Assembly: GCA_020845895.1 (NCBI GenBank)
Contig: JADLEX010000095.1
Coordinates: forward strand, 1 to 62,074
Direction of reading: 5' to 3'
Source of the DNA: Deltaproteobacteria bacterium
GTDB taxonomy: Bacteria; Lernaellota; Lernaellaia; JACKCT01
DNA length: 62,074 nt
Position numbers and translations under genes: made by a program. The first letter of the stretch is position 1, and each line of letters opens with the position of its first letter. The notes under the pieces are model-generated. The model saw nothing but the letters and a program-made list of their open reading frames with translations, did not search any database and was not told where the DNA came from. Positions 59,385 through 62,074 of the stretch are shown in pieces.

Positions 59385-59924
59385 TCACCACGGCGTCAGC
59401 AGGCACCGCGCGTAGCGGGGTGTTTCGGTGCTGCCGAAGGTCACCATCGCATCGCCGAAGAAGATGTACCCCATTAGTCCGTAACCCTCGAGCTGCGACG
59501 TGGACCAGAAGCTCCCGCAGACGTGGTCGAGCTCCGACGGAGCAAAGCAACCGCCCACGGGCCCTTCTTCCTCCCAACAGCCGTCACAGTCGAGGCTCTC
59601 GCATTCATCCGACAGGCAATCGGCGGCGATCTGACATGAGCCGCCCGTTTCGGTCGCCGGGCAGCCGCGGATCAACGTGCGAAGCTCGCCGATGTTGGGA
59701 AGCCGCCACAGGTCGCCGCCGCCGAGTTCGAGGCTGTCGCAATACGCCACGGCATCATCCCACGTGAGCTCCTCGGGCGAGCGCCCGACCTGCCACGTGA
59801 AGCCCGTCGCGGGATCGATCCACGTGTCGCCCTTGTCCTCTTCCTTATCGTCGTCTCCCGCGCACGCGCACGCCGCGCACATCGCCACGCAACCGAACAT
59901 CACCGCAATTCGGATGAGTCGCAT
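59385..59924 (-). CDS. DUF1566-type lipoprotein
   Basis: A 179-residue protein from ATG 59924 (GGAG seven bases upstream). The leader ends in several Cys (C16, C19, C21; C19 or C21 is the probable lipidated one) and is followed at once by AGDDDKEEDKGD, a short version of the acidic tether. The domain has the DUF1566 signature (ATGFTWQVG, LTWDDAVAYCDSL, DLWRLPNIGELRTLI), with an inserted Cys-rich loop (CLSDECESLDCDGCWEEEG). It converges on the START-fold gene with a 16-base gap. Confidence 0.8.
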   Translation of the reverse strand: MRLIRIAVMFGCVAMCAACACAGDDDKEEDKGDTWIDPATGFTWQVGRSPEELTWDDAVAYCDSLELGGGDLWRLPNIGELRTLIRGCPATETGGSCQIAADCLSDECESLDCDGCWEEEGPVGGCFAPSELDHVCGSFWSTSQLEGYGLMGYIFFGDAMVTFGSTETPRYARCLLTPW

Positions 59925-60059
59925 CGCCATACTCCGACGGAAATTCCGGAAGGACACATCTTACTCCCTCTCGCGAGGCGCGCCAATGAATTTTGGTGTC
60001 TTTTCGGCGGCGCGACGTTTGGGATACCCTGTGATGTCCTCAAAACCCGGAGCCCCACG

Positions 60060-61802
60060 ATGAACCAGCCGATTTCGGTGCGCGAACTCGATTTTTCTCC
60101 CAAGCCCGGCAAGACCTACTGGAACTGCGAGCGCGAGTGGCGCGAGGAGTTCATCTACTTCCTCATGGTCGACCGTTTTCACGACGGCAAAACCCGCAAG
60201 ACGCACTCCGGCGCGGCGCGCGCGAAGGGCTACGGCGATGCGGCGCGTTTGCGCCGGTTCTGCGGCGGCACGCTGCGCGGCATCACGCAAAAACTCGACT
60301 ACATCAACGGCCTGGGATGCACGGCGGTGTGGTTGTCGCCGATCTTCGAGAACGACGGCGCGCCCGACCCGGCGGGCGGCTCGTATCACGGTTACGCGAT
60401 CCGCAACTACCTGAACATCGATCCGCGCTTCGGCACGAAAGACGACCTGTGCGAGCTGGTGGAAGAAGCGCACCGGCGCGGCATGCGCGTGTTCCTCGAC
60501 GCGGTCGCCAACCACGCCGGCGACGTCTGGCGCTACCCGGGCGACTACCCCTACTTCTACAGCTCGGACCACCGGCAGTTTCCGCTCGAAGGCTTTCGGC
60601 ATCCGCCCGATCCCGGGAGCGGTTTCCCCGGCTATCCGCTGCCCGTCGAGCTGCAGAACCCCGATTACTACCACCGGCGCGGCCAGATTCGCGATGACGG
60701 GTGGGACCGTTACCCCGAGACGCAATGGGGCGATTTCTTCACGCTCAAGGGCTTCAACAACGACGAGGACCCGGCGGGCATCGAGCTTCAGAAGGTCATC
60801 ATCGACTGCCACAAATACTGGGTGCGCGAGGCGGACATCGACGGCTATCGCATGGACGCCGTGAAGCACATGGGCGAGACGGCCATCGCCAGGTTCTGCC
60901 AGGGGATTCGCGAATACGCCTACGCGCTCGGCAAGCGCGAGTTCATGCTCTTCGGCGAGCTCGTGGGCGGCGACGAGGTGATCCACCGCTACACCGGGCC
61001 CAACACCGCCGGGCAACTGGGCGACAAGACGGTGTATTACGGCCTGTCGAGCGTGCTCGATTTTCCGCTCTACTGGACGCTGCCGTCGGTGCTCAAGGGC
61101 TTCGAAGCGCCGTCGCGGCTCGGCGCGCGCTACGACGCCCTGCGCGGCCACGCCCTCAGCCGCGGCGAGCTCGGCCGTTACCTCGTCACATTCGTCGATA
61201 ACCACGATCAGATCGGTCAGAACTACAAGCGAAGGTTTGCCGCCGGCGCGACCGACGAGCAGGTCATCGCCGGGCTCGGCTGGCTGCTGTGCGCGCTGGG
61301 CACGCCGTGCGTGTATTACGGAACCGAGCAGGGGCTCGAAGGCGAGGGCCACGGCGACGAGTTCATCCGCGAGGCGCTCTTCGATCCCGACGATCCCGCG
61401 CGCGACATCCTCAATCCCGATTGCCGCATCTACCGCGAAACCGCCGCGATCGCGCGCGTGAACCGCGAGAACCCCGCGCTGCGCTTCGGTCGCATGTATA
61501 TGCGCGACGTGTCGGCGGACGGCCTCGATTTTCGCCCGCCCGACCGCCAGCCGTGCACGCTGGCGTTCTCGCGCGTGCTGGCCGACCGCGAGGTCGTCGT
61601 CGCGTACAACACCTCGACCACCGAGACGCACGAGGACTTCGTGATCGTCGATTCGGCGATGCACGCGCCGGGTTCGACGATGCGTTATCTGTACGGCGGC
61701 ACGGGGACGGTCGAGGTGCACAGACACCGCGACCACCCGGTGAACGACTCGCGGTTCGTGCGAATTCCGCTCGCGCCGATGCAGTTCGTGATTGTGGGGT
61801 GA
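60060..61802 (+). CDS. GH13 alpha-amylase family enzyme, cytoplasmic
   Basis: A 580-residue enzyme with no signal peptide. The four GH13 regions are intact: I DAVANHAGD, II DGYRMDAVKH with nucleophile D266, III FGELVGG with acid/base E300, IV FVDNHD with D383. An N-terminal segment (FIYFLMVDRFHDG) and CTAVWLSPIFEN match the GH13 barrel start; a short beta domain closes the protein. It hydrolyses or transfers alpha-1,4-glucosidic bonds, probably on internal maltodextrins or glycogen-derived sugars, since no export signal is seen. Its start is in a good AT-rich context. An insertion sequence begins about 20 bases after its stop. Confidence 0.92.
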   Translation: MNQPISVRELDFSPKPGKTYWNCEREWREEFIYFLMVDRFHDGKTRKTHSGAARAKGYGDAARLRRFCGGTLRGITQKLDYINGLGCTAVWLSPIFENDGAPDPAGGSYHGYAIRNYLNIDPRFGTKDDLCELVEEAHRRGMRVFLDAVANHAGDVWRYPGDYPYFYSSDHRQFPLEGFRHPPDPGSGFPGYPLPVELQNPDYYHRRGQIRDDGWDRYPETQWGDFFTLKGFNNDEDPAGIELQKVIIDCHKYWVREADIDGYRMDAVKHMGETAIARFCQGIREYAYALGKREFMLFGELVGGDEVIHRYTGPNTAGQLGDKTVYYGLSSVLDFPLYWTLPSVLKGFEAPSRLGARYDALRGHALSRGELGRYLVTFVDNHDQIGQNYKRRFAAGATDEQVIAGLGWLLCALGTPCVYYGTEQGLEGEGHGDEFIREALFDPDDPARDILNPDCRIYRETAAIARVNRENPALRFGRMYMRDVSADGLDFRPPDRQPCTLAFSRVLADREVVVAYNTSTTETHEDFVIVDSAMHAPGSTMRYLYGGTGTVEVHRHRDHPVNDSRFVRIPLAPMQFVIVG

Positions 61803-61821
61803 GGTGCGAAACCGGGTATTC

Positions 61822-62074
61822 TGTCCCCCTCTGAAGGCGAGACAAATGAATGTGGGTAGTATCGAGCCGCCGCGTCCGACGCGCCGGGCCGTCAGAGCCC
61901 AGGGCGCGTCCGGCAGGCGGCGTTCGCCCACGGGAGGTGTTCTTTGCCGAGACCGAGCAAGTTTACCGATGTGCGGAAGTACGAGATCGCGATGGAGCTG
62001 ATGTCCGGCAAGTCCTCGCCTGGGGGAGGTTTGCCGAAAGTGGGAGATCAGCTCGACTTACGCCTGCACGTTGA
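61822..62074 (+). mobile_element. left edge of an insertion sequence (IS3-like)
   Basis: TGTCCCCCT at 61822 could be an inverted-repeat end, and a transposase-like frame begins at 61944 and runs off the window. The element cannot be measured because the right end is outside. It lies directly downstream of the GH13 gene. Confidence 0.45.
61944..62074 (+). pseudogene. transposase N-terminus (IS3 OrfA-like), frameshifted and cut by the window edge
   Basis: A TTG start six bases after GGGAGG opens a frame reading LPRPSKFTDVRKYEIAMELM then SGKSSP, a close match to the N-terminal HTH of OrfA-type transposases. After that the familiar continuation EVCRKWEISSTYA appears in another frame, reached by dropping one G from the run of five G at about 62022-62026. 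The gene is therefore frameshifted, or the run was misread. Confidence 0.6.

Noticed and set aside
1-62074. CRISPR arrays, tRNA or rRNA genes
   Set aside because: I saw no regularly spaced direct repeats with unique spacers, and no rRNA or tRNA-like cloverleaf sequence that I could support by reading.

Overview
The window is a compact, high-GC chromosomal segment (about 60 protein genes, mostly short intergenic gaps) from a Gram-negative, heterotrophic bacterium. It carries at least three outer-membrane beta-barrel-type proteins, many lipoproteins with lipobox signals, a cache/HAMP chemoreceptor, and a family of exported proteins with Asp-rich tethers. Asp-rich tethers behind a lipobox Cys (Cys-x-Gly-Asp-Asp...) and Thr/Asp-rich tails ending near a Cys are typical of deltaproteobacterial and myxobacterial-type lineages and related candidate phyla. 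That placement is inference; no rRNA or other phylogenetic marker lies in the window.

Layout. 1-5785: a two-component array (PAS histidine kinase, receiver-HDOD, receiver-degenerate HD-GYP, receiver-kinase broken by one in-frame TGA), each gene overlapping the next by 4 bases. 6011-12702: a radical SAM protein, then a VolA-like lipase lipoprotein and a degenerate GH20-like lipoprotein. 12903-17555: an SGNH-type membrane hydrolase, an aminopeptidase P homologue, a DUF4202 protein and two small overlapping unknowns. 17671-20626: a MutL/GlmL-family ATPase with a conserved partner. 20648-25122: a secreted SGNH hydrolase with Thr/Asp tail, DUF3592, a thioredoxin-fold protein, PlsC and an outer-membrane barrel. 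25320-29498: a PHP-glycosyltransferase fusion, a helical unknown, a GNAT enzyme and AhpC-type peroxiredoxin. 29776-35760: four lipoproteins, including a DUF3604-like protein that lacks the expected metal ligands and a BON-domain partner. 35848-42714: creatininase-family protein, a frameshifted secreted gene, a GT2/GT-C membrane pair, a HigBA-type toxin-antitoxin pair and an S46 peptidase. 42845-47700: a membrane pentapeptide-repeat protein, a seven-repeat FG-GAP propeller and a Kelch protein, the last two with acidic C-terminal tails ending near Cys. 47818-55512: DUF1015, a chemoreceptor, an NAD(P)-binding protein, a CapD/WbpM-type nucleotide-sugar dehydratase and an overlapping outer-membrane protein. 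55531-62074: a P-loop NTPase, a membrane GT-C-like protein, a START-like protein, a DUF1566 lipoprotein, a GH13 alpha-amylase family enzyme and the edge of an insertion sequence.

The most distinctive feature is a shared tether theme. N-terminal lipoproteins place an Asp-rich linker directly after the lipidated Cys, while three Sec-exported proteins (SGNH, FG-GAP, Kelch) carry the mirror image: an Asp-rich tail ending in a Gly/Ser-rich stretch with Cys within the last four residues and no transmembrane segment. This may be an uncharacterised C-terminal surface-attachment signal. Other notable points are two intergenic families of three-way-junction palindromes, a probably leaderless toxin-antitoxin operon with its operator between -35 and -10, and a strong promoter bracketed by two copies of an 11-base element.
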